Positions 1 to 8,833 of a stretch of 64,000 nt of DNA are shown here, in pieces (the first letter of the stretch is position 1; each line of letters begins with the position of its first letter). Origin of the DNA: JANPCX01 sp031431125. Lineage in GTDB: Bacteria; Pseudomonadota; Gammaproteobacteria; Burkholderiales; Burkholderiaceae_C. The position numbers and the translations under genes are program-made. The DNA is taken from positions 65,596-129,595 of the forward strand of contig JANPCX010000061.1 in assembly GCA_031431125.1 (NCBI GenBank), read 5' to 3'. The notes below the pieces were generated by a model. It ran no database searches. It worked only from the letters and a program-made list of their open reading frames with translations, and was not told the DNA's origin.

Positions 1-14
1 GATTTTTTTTGACT

Positions 15-1445
15 TCAATGCCCGGTATGACCGCCCGCCGGTTTGCGGATTTGAACCTCCGTATCGACCGCCGGCTTGCCCAGCGGCGGCATGGTGCCTT
101 TGCCCTCGGCTTTGAAGCGTGCGGGGGCTGGCAGTTTGCCGGTGAATTCATAGGCCACGGTGCCGGGCGGGTGTTGGTACCAACCGGGGTCGCTGTAGTC
201 GCCCGCTTTTTGATCCTTGCGCACCTTCAACACGCTGAACATGCCGCCCATGCCCACCGCACCGAAGGGGCCCTGCCCGGCCATCATGGCCGCTGTGTTG
301 TCGGGCAAGGGCATGGTCATCTCAGTCATGTCTTTCATACCGCGCTCGCCCATCACCATGTAGTCGGGGATCAACTGGGTGATTTTTTTGGCGACACCGC
401 TGTGGTCCACACCAATCATGGTGGGCACGTTGTGGCCCATGGCGTTCATGGTGTGGTGGCTCTTGTGGCAGTGGAAAGCCCAGTCGCCTTCTTCATCGGC
501 CAAGAAGTCGAGCTGGCGCATTTGCCCCACGGCAACGTCGGCGGTGATTTCGTACTGCCGGGCGCTCTTCGGCGTGGGGCCACCGTCGGTGCCAGTGATC
601 AGAAACTCATGTCCATGCAAGTGAATGGGGTGGTTGGTCATGGTCAGGTTGCCAACGCGGATACGCACCTTGTCGTTCTTGCGCACCACCAAGGGATCAA
701 TGCCTGGGAAGATGCGGCTGTTCCAGCTCCACAGGTTGAAGTCCAGCATGGTCATGATCTTGGGTGTGTAGGCGCCAGGATCGATGTCATAGGCGTTGAG
801 CAAAAAGACGAAGTCGCGGTCCACCTCGTCGATGAGCGGATGTTTGTTCTTGGGATGCGTGATCCAAAAGCCCATCATGCCCATGGCCATTTGCACCATC
901 TCGTCGGCATGCGGGTGGTACATGAAGGTGCCGGGGCGGCGGGCCACAAATTCATACACAAAAGTTTTGCCTGGGGCAATGCCCGGCTGGTTGAGCCCCG
1001 TCACACCATCCATGCCATTGGGCAGGCGCTGGCCATGCCAGTGAATGCTGGTGAGCTCGCCCAGCTTGTTGGTGACGAAGATGCGCACGCGGTCGCCCTC
1101 CACCACCTCGATGGTCGGCCCGGGGCTCTGGCCGTTGTAGCCCCAGAGGTGGGCTTTGAAACCTGGCGTCATTTCGCGCACCACGGGCTCGGCCACCAGG
1201 TGGAATTCCTTGACGCCCTGGTTCATGCGCCAAGGCAAGGTCCAGCCATTGAGCGTGACCACGGGGTTGTAGGGGCGGCCGGTGTTGGGCACCAGCGGCG
1301 GCATGGTGTCGGGTTTGGTTTGTATCACCGGCTCGGGCAAGGCCGCCATGGCGACTTTGCTGACCGAAGCGGCCGACACAGCGGCCGTGACGGCACCTGC
1401 ACCACCCATGAAATGACGTCTGGAAAGCATGTTTGAATCCTTCAT
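15..1445 (-). CDS. Tat-exported multicopper oxidase (CopA/CueO type)
   Basis: This protein probably oxidises Cu(I), or organic substrates, in the periplasm as part of copper defence. The 476 residues begin with a twin-arginine signal (SRRHFMGG near residue 8). The copper ligands of multicopper oxidases are all visible: HWHG near residue 133, HPHAD near 174, HPIHLHGHEF near 268 and HCHKSHH near 323. A Met-rich stretch follows (MTEMTMPLPDNTAAMM), as is common in copper-handling oxidases. The start at 1445 lies 2 nt after the TolC-family stop, so the two are translationally coupled; an internal ATG at 1430 is an alternative start. It is the last gene of the operon inside the window, and further copper genes may lie to the left. 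Substrate is inferred from family and context. Confidence 0.9.
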   Translation of the reverse strand: MKDSNMLSRRHFMGGAGAVTAAVSAASVSKVAMAALPEPVIQTKPDTMPPLVPNTGRPYNPVVTLNGWTLPWRMNQGVKEFHLVAEPVVREMTPGFKAHLWGYNGQSPGPTIEVVEGDRVRIFVTNKLGELTSIHWHGQRLPNGMDGVTGLNQPGIAPGKTFVYEFVARRPGTFMYHPHADEMVQMAMGMMGFWITHPKNKHPLIDEVDRDFVFLLNAYDIDPGAYTPKIMTMLDFNLWSWNSRIFPGIDPLVVRKNDKVRIRVGNLTMTNHPIHLHGHEFLITGTDGGPTPKSARQYEITADVAVGQMRQLDFLADEEGDWAFHCHKSHHTMNAMGHNVPTMIGVDHSGVAKKITQLIPDYMVMGERGMKDMTEMTMPLPDNTAAMMAGQGPFGAVGMGGMFSVLKVRKDQKAGDYSDPGWYQHPPGTVAYEFTGKLPAPARFKAEGKGTMPPLGKPAVDTEVQIRKPAGGHTGH

Positions 1446-1447
1446 GT

Positions 1448-2884
1448 TCAGTGCCCTGCAGCAGGGGCTTCGGTCGCCATGGACGGGCCGGTGGCTGCAG
1501 CCAAATTGGGTTTTCCGATCAAAGCCATGTCGAGATCGGCCTGTGCAATCCAGAACTCGCGCAGCGCCTGGATAGCCGCATTCACACTGGCAATCTGCGT
1601 GCGGGCGTCCGCCAACAACTCGAACACGCCGATCAACATGCCGTTGTAGCGAAGCAAGTTTTCTTCGGAAATGCGCTGACTCAAGGGCACCACCTCCTCA
1701 CGCTGGAAGCGGGCGATGTCGTAGGCCGAGCGATAGCTGGTGTAAGCCTCGCGCACCTCGGAGCGGGCGTTGATGGCCGTCTGCGCTGCGTGGTGCACGG
1801 CCTGCATGTACACCGCTTCCGCTTTAGCCACCCGTGCACCGCCCCAGTCGAAGAGAGGCAACTCCAAACCAATCTCCCAACCGCGCTGGGTGGGTGCTTC
1901 GTTCGAGCTGTTGCGCATCCCACCCACTTCGAGCACGTTGATCAAACGCGTGGTTTTGGTCAGGCCCAGGTTCTTGGCGGTTTGTTCGGCCGCCAGCTTG
2001 GCGCCCATGACATCCAGACGCTGCGCCAACGCCACCCGTTCAATGTCGGGCTGGTCCATCACGTCGGCGGGCAAGTCAGGCAGGCGTTCAGGCAGCATGA
2101 ACGAGGTCTGCACGCCCCAGGCACCGAGCAGCCGCGTCAAACGTTCGCGCGTGGCGCGCTGTGCCTGCTCAGCCCGGGCCAGGTTGAGCGAGGCGTCGGC
2201 ATCGAACATTTGCTCACGGGCCCGCTGCAACTTGTTGAAATTACCCACCTGTTCCATGCGACGCGCCAATTCTGAGCTGGCTTCGGCGGCTTGTTTCACC
2301 TGGCGCATGTAGCGCACGGTCTCGATGGCAGCCACGGCGTTGTAGTAGGCCTTGCGTGTCTCCGCTGCCAGCGACAGCACGTCCATCGCCACCATGCCCT
2401 TGGTTTGCTCGAAACGACGTGCTTCCATTTGGCCGATGAAAGGCATGGCGATCAGGCGTGCGATGTTGAAGTGAAGGCCGCGCTCCAGTTCGACTTCGTC
2501 ACCTCGCTTCAGGCGGCCAAAGCTGAAACCTGGGTTGGGTATTCGGCCAGCTTGCACGACTTCGGCTTCGGTGATGCCCAAGGCCTGAAAGCGGGCTTGC
2601 AGGCCCCGGTTGTTCAGCAAGGCCACTTGCACGGCATCGTCGACCGTCAGCGGCTTGGCGAGCAGCTCGCCGACACGCTTGTCGATGCGGTCTTGATCAG
2701 CCTCGGAGCGTGCCCATAGAACGTCCTTGCCCAAACGGTCCTTGGCGGTTTTTTCAACCGCGGCAAAACCCCCGTCTGGGCTGAAAGACGCACAACCGGC
2801 CAGAACAGCAGCACTGGTCAAAAGAACCAGCGAGCGCCATCGCGGACCCCTCACTGTTGAAAAGTTCATGGTGGCCGCTTTCAT
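1448..2884 (-). CDS. TolC-family outer-membrane efflux lipoprotein
   Basis: This is the outer-membrane channel of a metal or small-molecule efflux system. The 478-residue protein has a lipoprotein signal with lipobox LAGC (Cys near residue 31) and the long alpha-helical repeats of the outer membrane efflux protein family. Motifs such as ALLNNRGLQARFQALGI and the region around ELPLFDWGG are typical of CusC/CzcC-like members. The ATG at 2884 overlaps the upstream stop as ATGA; a second ATG at 2869 is possible. No RND or MFP partner is encoded next to it, so it may serve a system encoded elsewhere or act mainly with the oxidase. Confidence 0.88.
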   Translation of the reverse strand: MKAATMNFSTVRGPRWRSLVLLTSAAVLAGCASFSPDGGFAAVEKTAKDRLGKDVLWARSEADQDRIDKRVGELLAKPLTVDDAVQVALLNNRGLQARFQALGITEAEVVQAGRIPNPGFSFGRLKRGDEVELERGLHFNIARLIAMPFIGQMEARRFEQTKGMVAMDVLSLAAETRKAYYNAVAAIETVRYMRQVKQAAEASSELARRMEQVGNFNKLQRAREQMFDADASLNLARAEQAQRATRERLTRLLGAWGVQTSFMLPERLPDLPADVMDQPDIERVALAQRLDVMGAKLAAEQTAKNLGLTKTTRLINVLEVGGMRNSSNEAPTQRGWEIGLELPLFDWGGARVAKAEAVYMQAVHHAAQTAINARSEVREAYTSYRSAYDIARFQREEVVPLSQRISEENLLRYNGMLIGVFELLADARTQIASVNAAIQALREFWIAQADLDMALIGKPNLAAATGPSMATEAPAAGH

Positions 2885-3288
2885 GGGGATTTGTGGAGGC
2901 CATGCCCGTGGTGCATGGGTTTGCCCATCTCTTTGTGCGTGTGGCTGGGCGGCGAGCTGGTCGACGCCGGCGGTGCGGCTGCAGGCGCATCGCTCTGCTG
3001 TGCCTCTCGGGCATAGGCCCGCCAGCCACCAATTCGAGTCACGGTGTCATTGGCTTGCCGCCATGAGGGCGGCTCTTGAGGCGTCGGCTTGGAAGCCATC
3101 AAGGAAGACTCATAGCGCACAGCAGGCACGCTGGCTTTCGGGTCCAGTGGGTCGGCCCGTGGCAGCGGCATCGTCGGTTGCGCCTGCAAGGTTGCCGAGA
3201 ACAGGAGAAGCATGACGGCGACCGTGGCACTGGCCTTGGAGTGCGGCAAGTGATCGTGCGCATGGCGCACAAGCGAAATTTGGAACAT
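2881..3288 (-). CDS. small exported protein with His-rich C-terminus, metal operon
   Basis: No function is recognised. The 135-residue product has an N-terminal hydrophobic segment (near residues 22-36) ending at LQAQ, consistent with export. Its middle is Pro-rich and its C-terminal tail is His-rich (HTHKEMGKPMHHGHGLHKS), a plausible Cu or Zn ligand set. The motif WRQANDTVTRIGGWRAYARE is the most conserved-looking part. It lies between the Cys/His-rich first gene and the TolC gene and overlaps the latter by 4 nt, so a periplasmic metal-binding role in the same operon is a fair inference. Confidence 0.65.
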   Translation of the reverse strand: MFQISLVRHAHDHLPHSKASATVAVMLLLFSATLQAQPTMPLPRADPLDPKASVPAVRYESSLMASKPTPQEPPSWRQANDTVTRIGGWRAYAREAQQSDAPAAAPPASTSSPPSHTHKEMGKPMHHGHGLHKSP

Positions 3289-3355
3289 GGGGTTCCCCTC
3301 GTCAATGTCTGAAAATCTTGGCGCGGCCCCAAAGGCAGCGCGCCAAGCGCAGCAT

Positions 3356-3775
3356 TCAAACGAGGGGGAGTCGGGGTGGCCGGTCGGGCCCGCTGGTCAA
3401 GAAACTCAGGGCGGGCGTGGCCACCGCGGTCATCATCGTGCCGCGCGGCTGCCAAGACGCAAAGACCACGGGCGAGGCAGGAAAGGCTGCCCCCAAACAG
3501 CAAGCAGCGCAAGCACTGCATTGAAAAACGGAGAGTTCACTGGGACTCTGACCGTCGCCCGTCATATCGCCCTCGTACTGCGCCACAGCGCCATGGTGGC
3601 CGTGATCGTGAAGCGAGTCAGGCCCAGCCGAATGATGATGCTGGGCATCCCGCTGCCCATGCGCCATCGCCTGGTGGCTCGAACCACAATGCAACATCGT
3701 CACCACGGCCCAGCCTTGCACTGGCAAGGCCAGCAGCAGGAAGCACATGATCAGGTGACGAATACGACGGGACAT
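3356..3775 (-). CDS. CzcI/CopL-like exported Cys/His-rich metal-response protein
   Basis: This is the first gene of the copper operon. The 139-residue product has a signal peptide (about residues 1-23). It then shows a His-rich region (HGQRDAQHHH and HDHGHHG) and a Cys cluster (CSACAACC, near residue 86), ending in a Pro/Arg-rich tail. This layout matches small leader proteins of heavy-metal operons such as CzcI and CopL, which are periplasmic and affect expression of or resistance conferred by the operon. The assignment rests on architecture and position only; the exact family is uncertain. The gap of about 67 nt to the next gene fits one transcript. Confidence 0.6.
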   Translation of the reverse strand: MSRRIRHLIMCFLLLALPVQGWAVVTMLHCGSSHQAMAHGQRDAQHHHSAGPDSLHDHGHHGAVAQYEGDMTGDGQSPSELSVFQCSACAACCLGAAFPASPVVFASWQPRGTMMTAVATPALSFLTSGPDRPPRLPLV

Positions 3776-4030
3776 GACATAAGTGTAGGCCTTTCAGTCG
3801 GACTTCGTTTGTGGCGGATCAAGCCCAGGCCAGCTGACCGACAAAAGCGCATTCACCGGCCTGTCACACAGTCTGCACAAACTCCGCGTTGTCCGCTGTT
3901 GCCTTCCAACCGATGTCTTGATCTGTTGTTGGGTGAGTCAATGAGGCCCCAAGCAAAAAGCATCCGCAAACTCATCCCTGAACCCAACGGGGGTGACCTT
4001 CAACTCGTGTAAACAACCCAGGCTCCCGTC

Positions 4031-5389
4031 ATGAAAAAAACCTCCACTGCCCTTGTGGCGCTGTGGTTGTGCGGCATGCAAACCGTGCAAGCACAAACTG
4101 AACTCCCAGCCACTTTGGCCGGTCATGCGCTGATCCCCGCCCAAACCTATTTGCCGGCACCGAAAGATGCGCCCGCCGACCTGCGGGTCAGCGGCAAATT
4201 CACCACCGGCACGCGCGTCGAAGCGCTGGGTTCGGTGGAAGGCCGCTCGGGAAACCGGCCCACTGGGGTGTATCTTCCGTTCAGGGGCCAGCCCATACAA
4301 GGTCATTCAGGCATCAAGCACATGCCCGATGGAAGCTACTGGGTGCTCACGGACAACGGCTTTGGTTCCAAGGTCAATTCACCCGATGCCATGCTCTACC
4401 TCAACCGCTACCAAATTGATTGGAAAAGCGGCAAGCTCAAACGCTTGGAAACCGTTTTCCTGCACGACCCAGACAAAAAAGTGCCGTTTCGCATCGTGCA
4501 CGAGGGCACCACCAAACGTTACCTCACCGGTTCCGACTTCGACACTGAAAGCTTCCAACTCGCTGGTGGCTTTTTGTGGATCGGTGATGAACTTGGCCCC
4601 TGGCTGATCAAAGCCGACATGAAGGGCAAAGTGTTGGCCGTGTTTGAAACCTTGGTGGATGGCAAGCCTGCCCGCTCACCCGACCACCCATCCATCACCA
4701 CGCCGGCTGCGCCCAATGCGCCGCTTGATTTCACGGTTCGCCGTTCGCGCGGGTTTGAAGGCATGGCCGCCTCGAAAGATGGCAGCAAACTCTATGCCTT
4801 GCTGGAGGGTGCGATGTGGGACGCCGCCACGAAAGAGACGGAAAAACTCGATGGCCGCGAGTACCTGCGCATCCTGGAGTTTGATGTGGCCAGCCAGCGC
4901 TGGACAGGTCGCCACTGGAAATACGTTTTGGAGGCCAATGGCCTGGCCATTGGCGACTTCAACGTGATCGACGACACCACCGCGCTCGTGATCGAGCGCG
5001 ACAACGGCGAGGGCACACCCGACAAAGCCTGCCCCACCGTGGACGGCGCTGTGCAGCGCGCCAGCAGTTGCTTCCACGATTTGCCCAAGATCAAACGCAT
5101 TTACAAAATTGAAATGTCCGAGGCCAATGTGAACAGCGCCGTGCGCAAGATCGGCTACATCGACTTGCTGGCCATCCTTGACCCGAACAACCTTGCCCGC
5201 AAACCCAAGATTGACGGCAAGCTCAGCTTTCCGTTCTTCACGATTGAGAACGTCGACATCGTCGATGCGGAACACATCATCGTCGGCAACGACAACAACC
5301 TGCCTTTCTCAAGCAGCCGCGAGCCCAACCGCGCCGATGACAACGAGTTTGTATTGCTGCGTGTGCCGCAGCTGCTGCAGGCCAAGTGA
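4031..5389 (+). CDS. exported esterase-like phytase-family protein
   Basis: The 452-residue protein has a signal peptide (MKKTSTALVALWLCGMQTVQA) and a phytase-like beta-propeller fold of the kind annotated as esterase-like activity of phytase. Recognisable blocks include GHSGIKHMPDGSYWVLTDNG, RGFEGMAASKDGSKLYALLE and IENVDIVDAEHIIVGNDNN. The predicted role is a periplasmic or secreted phosphoesterase; the substrate cannot be read from sequence. It is monocistronic and divergent from the copper operon. The 255-bp gap between them (3776-4030) must hold both promoters, but no clear sigma-70 or CueR-type site was seen. Confidence 0.82.
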   Translation: MKKTSTALVALWLCGMQTVQAQTELPATLAGHALIPAQTYLPAPKDAPADLRVSGKFTTGTRVEALGSVEGRSGNRPTGVYLPFRGQPIQGHSGIKHMPDGSYWVLTDNGFGSKVNSPDAMLYLNRYQIDWKSGKLKRLETVFLHDPDKKVPFRIVHEGTTKRYLTGSDFDTESFQLAGGFLWIGDELGPWLIKADMKGKVLAVFETLVDGKPARSPDHPSITTPAAPNAPLDFTVRRSRGFEGMAASKDGSKLYALLEGAMWDAATKETEKLDGREYLRILEFDVASQRWTGRHWKYVLEANGLAIGDFNVIDDTTALVIERDNGEGTPDKACPTVDGAVQRASSCFHDLPKIKRIYKIEMSEANVNSAVRKIGYIDLLAILDPNNLARKPKIDGKLSFPFFTIENVDIVDAEHIIVGNDNNLPFSSSREPNRADDNEFVLLRVPQLLQAK

Positions 5390-5456
5390 TCGCAGCCCAA
5401 GGCGGTCACCCGAAGAATGATCAACGGGGGTTGCTCCGGCTGCTACTTCGCCCACG

Positions 5457-5496
5457 AAAAAGCCGGTAAGCCCTTGATGTGCAAGGAGTTACCGGC
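5457..5496 (-). terminator. intrinsic terminator of tRNA-Val
   Basis: On the minus strand, 10 nt after the tRNA CCA end, an 8-bp stem (GCCGGTAA/TTACCGGC at 5462-5469 and 5489-5496) encloses a second stem (CCTTG/CAAGG). A run of five T residues follows at 5461-5457. This is a textbook Rho-independent terminator. Confidence 0.85.
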
Positions 5497-5505
5497 CACT
5501 GTGTT

Positions 5506-5582
5506 TGGTAGGCGCGAATGGACTCGAACCATCGACCCCCACCATGTCAAGGTGGTGCTCTAACCAGCTGAGCTACGCGCCT
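5506..5582 (-). tRNA. tRNA-Val(GAC)
   Basis: Read on the minus strand this is a 77-nt cloverleaf. The acceptor stem is AGGCGCG/CGCGCCT, the D-arm GCTCAGCTGGTTAGAGC, and the anticodon arm CCACC-TTGACAT-GGTGG with anticodon GAC. The T-arm contains GGTTCGAGTCC and the 3' CCA is encoded. It decodes GUC/GUU valine codons. The anticodon arm is the canonical bacterial tRNA-Val sequence. Confidence 0.97.
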
Positions 5583-5647
5583 AAAGAAGCCTATGACTAT
5601 AGCAGAACTGCGTCGGTCTTGGCAAAAATAGCTCGAACGATGGGTGC

Positions 5648-7900
5648 TCAGCGACGTTTGGCTTGGCGTACACCACCGACTTGCGCCACCAAACGCAGAA
5701 CGGCCGTCAAACGGGCGGCATCCTGCACCTCCACCGTGAACGTCATCCAAGCCCGCGGTCCGCGGCTGCTGTCTTTGGCCGAATGGGTGCTCACGCCAAT
5801 CACATTCATTTTTTCCTTGGCAAACACTTCCGAGATATCACGCAACAAACCTTGCCGGTCTGCCGCCTCCACCACCACATCCACGGGGTAAAGCAGTGGA
5901 CTGCTGGCGCTTTGATGCCCCCAGGTCACGGGAATGACACGTTCTGGCGCTTTGTCCGCCATGTGGACAAAGTTGACGCAGTCGCGCCTGTGCACCGCCA
6001 CGCCCTTGCCGCGTGTGACGTAACCCACGATCACATCCGGAGGTGCGGGCCGACAGCAGCGCGCCAAATTGGTGAGCAGCGATTCCACCCCCACCACCAA
6101 CACGCCCCCTTCGGGCCCAGCTTGCCCACCGCGGTTTTTCTTGAGCGCGATGAACTCGTCCGGTGTCGGCGGAACCTCCGCGGGGCGCAACAGGTTTTCA
6201 ATGGTGCGCAGCGACAGTTCATCTTTGCCCACCACCTCGAAGAGTGCGTCGGCCTTGAGAAAACCCAGTTGCGCTGCGAGGTCGTCCAGCTTGAGCGCGG
6301 TTTTGCCTTCGCGTTGCAGCAATTTTTCAACCGCCTCACGGCCCCGCGCCACGGTTTGCGCTTGGGCCTGGTTGTTGAACCAAGCGCGTACCTTGGCACG
6401 TGCGCGGTGGCTGCCTAAGTACCCAAGTTCGGTGTTGAGCCAATCTAGTGAAGGGCCGCCTTCTTTGACGGCGGTGACCTCCACGGTTTGCCCACTGCGC
6501 AAGCGGGTGTTGAGCGGCACCATGCTGCCGTCCAGCTTGGCACCGCGACAGCGGTGGCCCAAGTCGGTGTGCACCGCATAGGCAAAGTCCAGTGGCGTGG
6601 AACCCGCCGCCAACTCCACCACAGCCGCTTGCGGCGTGAACACATAGATGCGGTCGTCGAACACCGCTGCCTCGCTGCCCATAGGAGAAGCCGCATCGAC
6701 ATGCGACAGCTCATGCTCCCAGGCCAGCAACTGGCGCAGCACCGCTTTGCGGGCTTCGGCCACCTGCGCGTCAAAGTCACCCGCAGCCGCAGCGCCGGCA
6801 TAACCTTTCACGCCGGCCTCTTTGTAGGCCCAATGGGCGGCCACCCCATGTTCGGCATGTTCATGCATGGTCTGGGTGCGAATTTGCACTTCGACAGGAC
6901 GCCCTTCCCCGTCGTGGACCACGGTGTGCAAAGACTGGTAGCCGTTGGTTTTGGGTTTGGCGATGTAGTCATCAAACTCGCCGAGCACGGGCACAAACCA
7001 CTCGTGCACGCGGCTGAGCACGGCATAACAATCGCTCACGTTGTTGACAATGACACGCACGGCCCGCACATCGTGCACCTGCTCAAAGTTCAGGCGTTTG
7101 CCCTGCATTTTTTTCCAGATGCTGTAAATGTGTTTGGGCCGCGCATGCACTTGTGCATGAACGCTTTGGGCCAGCAGCCGCTCGTGCAGTTCTGATCGAA
7201 ACGCTTCCAGGCTGTGTTCGCGTTGGGCGCGTTTTTCGTCCAACCATGCGGCCACCTGTTTGTAGTCTTGCGGCTGCGTGCAACGAAAGGCCAGGTCCTC
7301 CAGCTCCCATTTGATCTGCCAAATGCCGAGCCGATTGGCCAATGGTGCAAACACCTGCATCGACTCTTGCGCCAAGTCCGCAGGACAAGGTGTTTTGCTG
7401 GCCGCGTAAAAGCGCAGCGTTTGCAAACGTGACGCCAAACGCAACAGCACCACACGCAGGTCGTGAGAAAACGCGAGCAGCATTTTTCGCACACGCTCGG
7501 TCTGCAAACCGCGCTGGTTCTCTTCTACCCGCGCGCGCCGTGCCGCCACTTGAATTTGCACCAAACGCCGGGTGTGCACCACCAAACTAGCATAGGTCGG
7601 GCCAAACGCCTTGGACACCAGCTCTTCCGGTTTGCTCAGAAAGTCGCCCGCATAAACCAGGTAGGCCGCGGCGCCCAAGGACGGTGCCGCGCCCATGTCT
7701 TGCAAGATGTCCGCCACACCATCGGCATGGGACAAAGCACCCTCCCCCGTGTCCAGCAACTGCCCCGCCAACAAGGGCTCTGCAAAGGCGCGGGCGCGGC
7801 TGAGTTGGGCGCTTTCGGTCTCTCCCTCTTGGGCGATCAGACCAGAACCCAGCGCGACAATGGGCGCTGTCGCTGTCGGACCGTGGTGGCCGGTTTTCAT
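5648..7900 (-). CDS. relA: RelA, (p)ppGpp synthetase I
   Basis: This is the ribosome-associated synthetase of the stringent-response alarmone. The order of domains is a degenerate HD domain (residues about 30-190), then the synthetase domain (RPKHIYSIWKKMQ near 255, EFDDYIAKPKTNGYQSLH near 305). TGS (IYVFTPQ near 417), a helical/zinc-finger region and a C-terminal ACT domain follow. The EFDD motif is the ExDD signature of synthetase-only RelA, and the HD dyad of SpoT is replaced (AYLVYAGDF), so hydrolase activity is not expected. The reading frame is open further upstream, but the ATG at 7900 is chosen because it overlaps the hydrolase stop as ATGA and gives the usual length (750 residues). 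Confidence 0.95.
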   Translation of the reverse strand: MKTGHHGPTATAPIVALGSGLIAQEGETESAQLSRARAFAEPLLAGQLLDTGEGALSHADGVADILQDMGAAPSLGAAAYLVYAGDFLSKPEELVSKAFGPTYASLVVHTRRLVQIQVAARRARVEENQRGLQTERVRKMLLAFSHDLRVVLLRLASRLQTLRFYAASKTPCPADLAQESMQVFAPLANRLGIWQIKWELEDLAFRCTQPQDYKQVAAWLDEKRAQREHSLEAFRSELHERLLAQSVHAQVHARPKHIYSIWKKMQGKRLNFEQVHDVRAVRVIVNNVSDCYAVLSRVHEWFVPVLGEFDDYIAKPKTNGYQSLHTVVHDGEGRPVEVQIRTQTMHEHAEHGVAAHWAYKEAGVKGYAGAAAAGDFDAQVAEARKAVLRQLLAWEHELSHVDAASPMGSEAAVFDDRIYVFTPQAAVVELAAGSTPLDFAYAVHTDLGHRCRGAKLDGSMVPLNTRLRSGQTVEVTAVKEGGPSLDWLNTELGYLGSHRARAKVRAWFNNQAQAQTVARGREAVEKLLQREGKTALKLDDLAAQLGFLKADALFEVVGKDELSLRTIENLLRPAEVPPTPDEFIALKKNRGGQAGPEGGVLVVGVESLLTNLARCCRPAPPDVIVGYVTRGKGVAVHRRDCVNFVHMADKAPERVIPVTWGHQSASSPLLYPVDVVVEAADRQGLLRDISEVFAKEKMNVIGVSTHSAKDSSRGPRAWMTFTVEVQDAARLTAVLRLVAQVGGVRQAKRR

Positions 7901-8775
7901 TTTGTTAGCAAAAACTCCCGCACCGCCGCCACCTGGTCCGCTTGCACCAGCATGGGTGCATGGCCCACACCCGCAAACTCCACCAAACGTGCTTTGGGGC
8001 CACGCTGGGTCATGGCCTGCGCGGTCACGGGCGACAGCAGATCCGACACCGCCCCCCGCAACAACAAGGTGGGGCAGGCAATGGCGTCGTAACTCATCCA
8101 CAACATCGTTTGCCCCGCCGCAGCGGTCTCGGGAGTGACAGCACGAAATGGCGCGGCGATTTGCGGGTCGTAGTGCAGCTTGTAGACGGTTTTTCCATCC
8201 GCCGTCACAGGCTTGACCATGGGCTCACACAGCGCCATCCATTGCGCCGGTGTGTGCGGACCAAAGCCCAAAGAAATCGTGGCCAGGTAAGCCGCAGCCT
8301 CTTCGACACTGCCCCATTGAATGGGCAGCCCGAGGTAGTTTCCGATGCGCTGCAAGGCGCTGAACTCGAGCGTGGGGCCTACATCGTTCACCACCAAACG
8401 CTGGATCGGCGACTGCGGCAAACTCGCCAGCCCCATGCCAATCAGCCCGCCCATGGAGGTGCCCACCCAGTGCACGGTTTTTGCGTTGACGCGGGCAAGC
8501 AAGGTGACCATGTCGGCCACATAGTTCGGTATTTGGTACCCGCCCGGATCGCGCAGCCAATCGGACTGGCCGCGGCCCACCACATCGGGGCAAATGACGC
8601 GGTACTCCTGCTGCATGGCCTGCGCAAACACATCAAAGTCACGGCCCTGCCGTGCCAGGCCGTGCACGCAGACCAGAACCTTGTCGTTGGCGGGATCGCC
8701 CCACTGCCAATAGGCCATGCGGTGCAGGCCTTGCGGTGAGAGGCATTGAACATGGTGCAGGGTGGCTTGGGTCAT
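7897..8775 (-). CDS. alpha/beta-fold hydrolase
   Basis: The 292-residue enzyme has the canonical alpha/beta-hydrolase layout. The oxyanion strand is VCVHGLARQGRDFD, the nucleophile elbow GTSMGGL (Ser near residue 110), a late acid in RGAVSDLLSP and the catalytic His in GVGHAPML. The substrate is unknown. The start is placed at the ATG at 8775 because the upstream part of the open frame runs into the divergent bdhA promoter. It overlaps relA by 4 nt, so the two are co-transcribed. Confidence 0.88.
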   Translation of the reverse strand: MTQATLHHVQCLSPQGLHRMAYWQWGDPANDKVLVCVHGLARQGRDFDVFAQAMQQEYRVICPDVVGRGQSDWLRDPGGYQIPNYVADMVTLLARVNAKTVHWVGTSMGGLIGMGLASLPQSPIQRLVVNDVGPTLEFSALQRIGNYLGLPIQWGSVEEAAAYLATISLGFGPHTPAQWMALCEPMVKPVTADGKTVYKLHYDPQIAAPFRAVTPETAAAGQTMLWMSYDAIACPTLLLRGAVSDLLSPVTAQAMTQRGPKARLVEFAGVGHAPMLVQADQVAAVREFLLTK

Positions 8776-8833
8776 GGGTGTGTGACGGGTGGTGGTTCTT
8801 CTATGATTCGCATTAAACCACTGGAGATTCACC

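Noticed and set aside
9..1436. 475-codon open frame on the plus strand
   Set aside because: Exact antisense of the multicopper oxidase; His/Gly-rich translation typical of a shadow frame, no ribosome-binding site.
3776..4030. Possible CueR/CopR operator in the copper operon promoter
   Set aside because: GACCTTCAACTCG is only a partial match with no symmetric half, so it does not support a MerR-type site.
7901..8101. Upstream extension of relA
   Set aside because: It lies inside the hydrolase gene; the ATGA overlap at 7897-7900 gives a normal RelA length.
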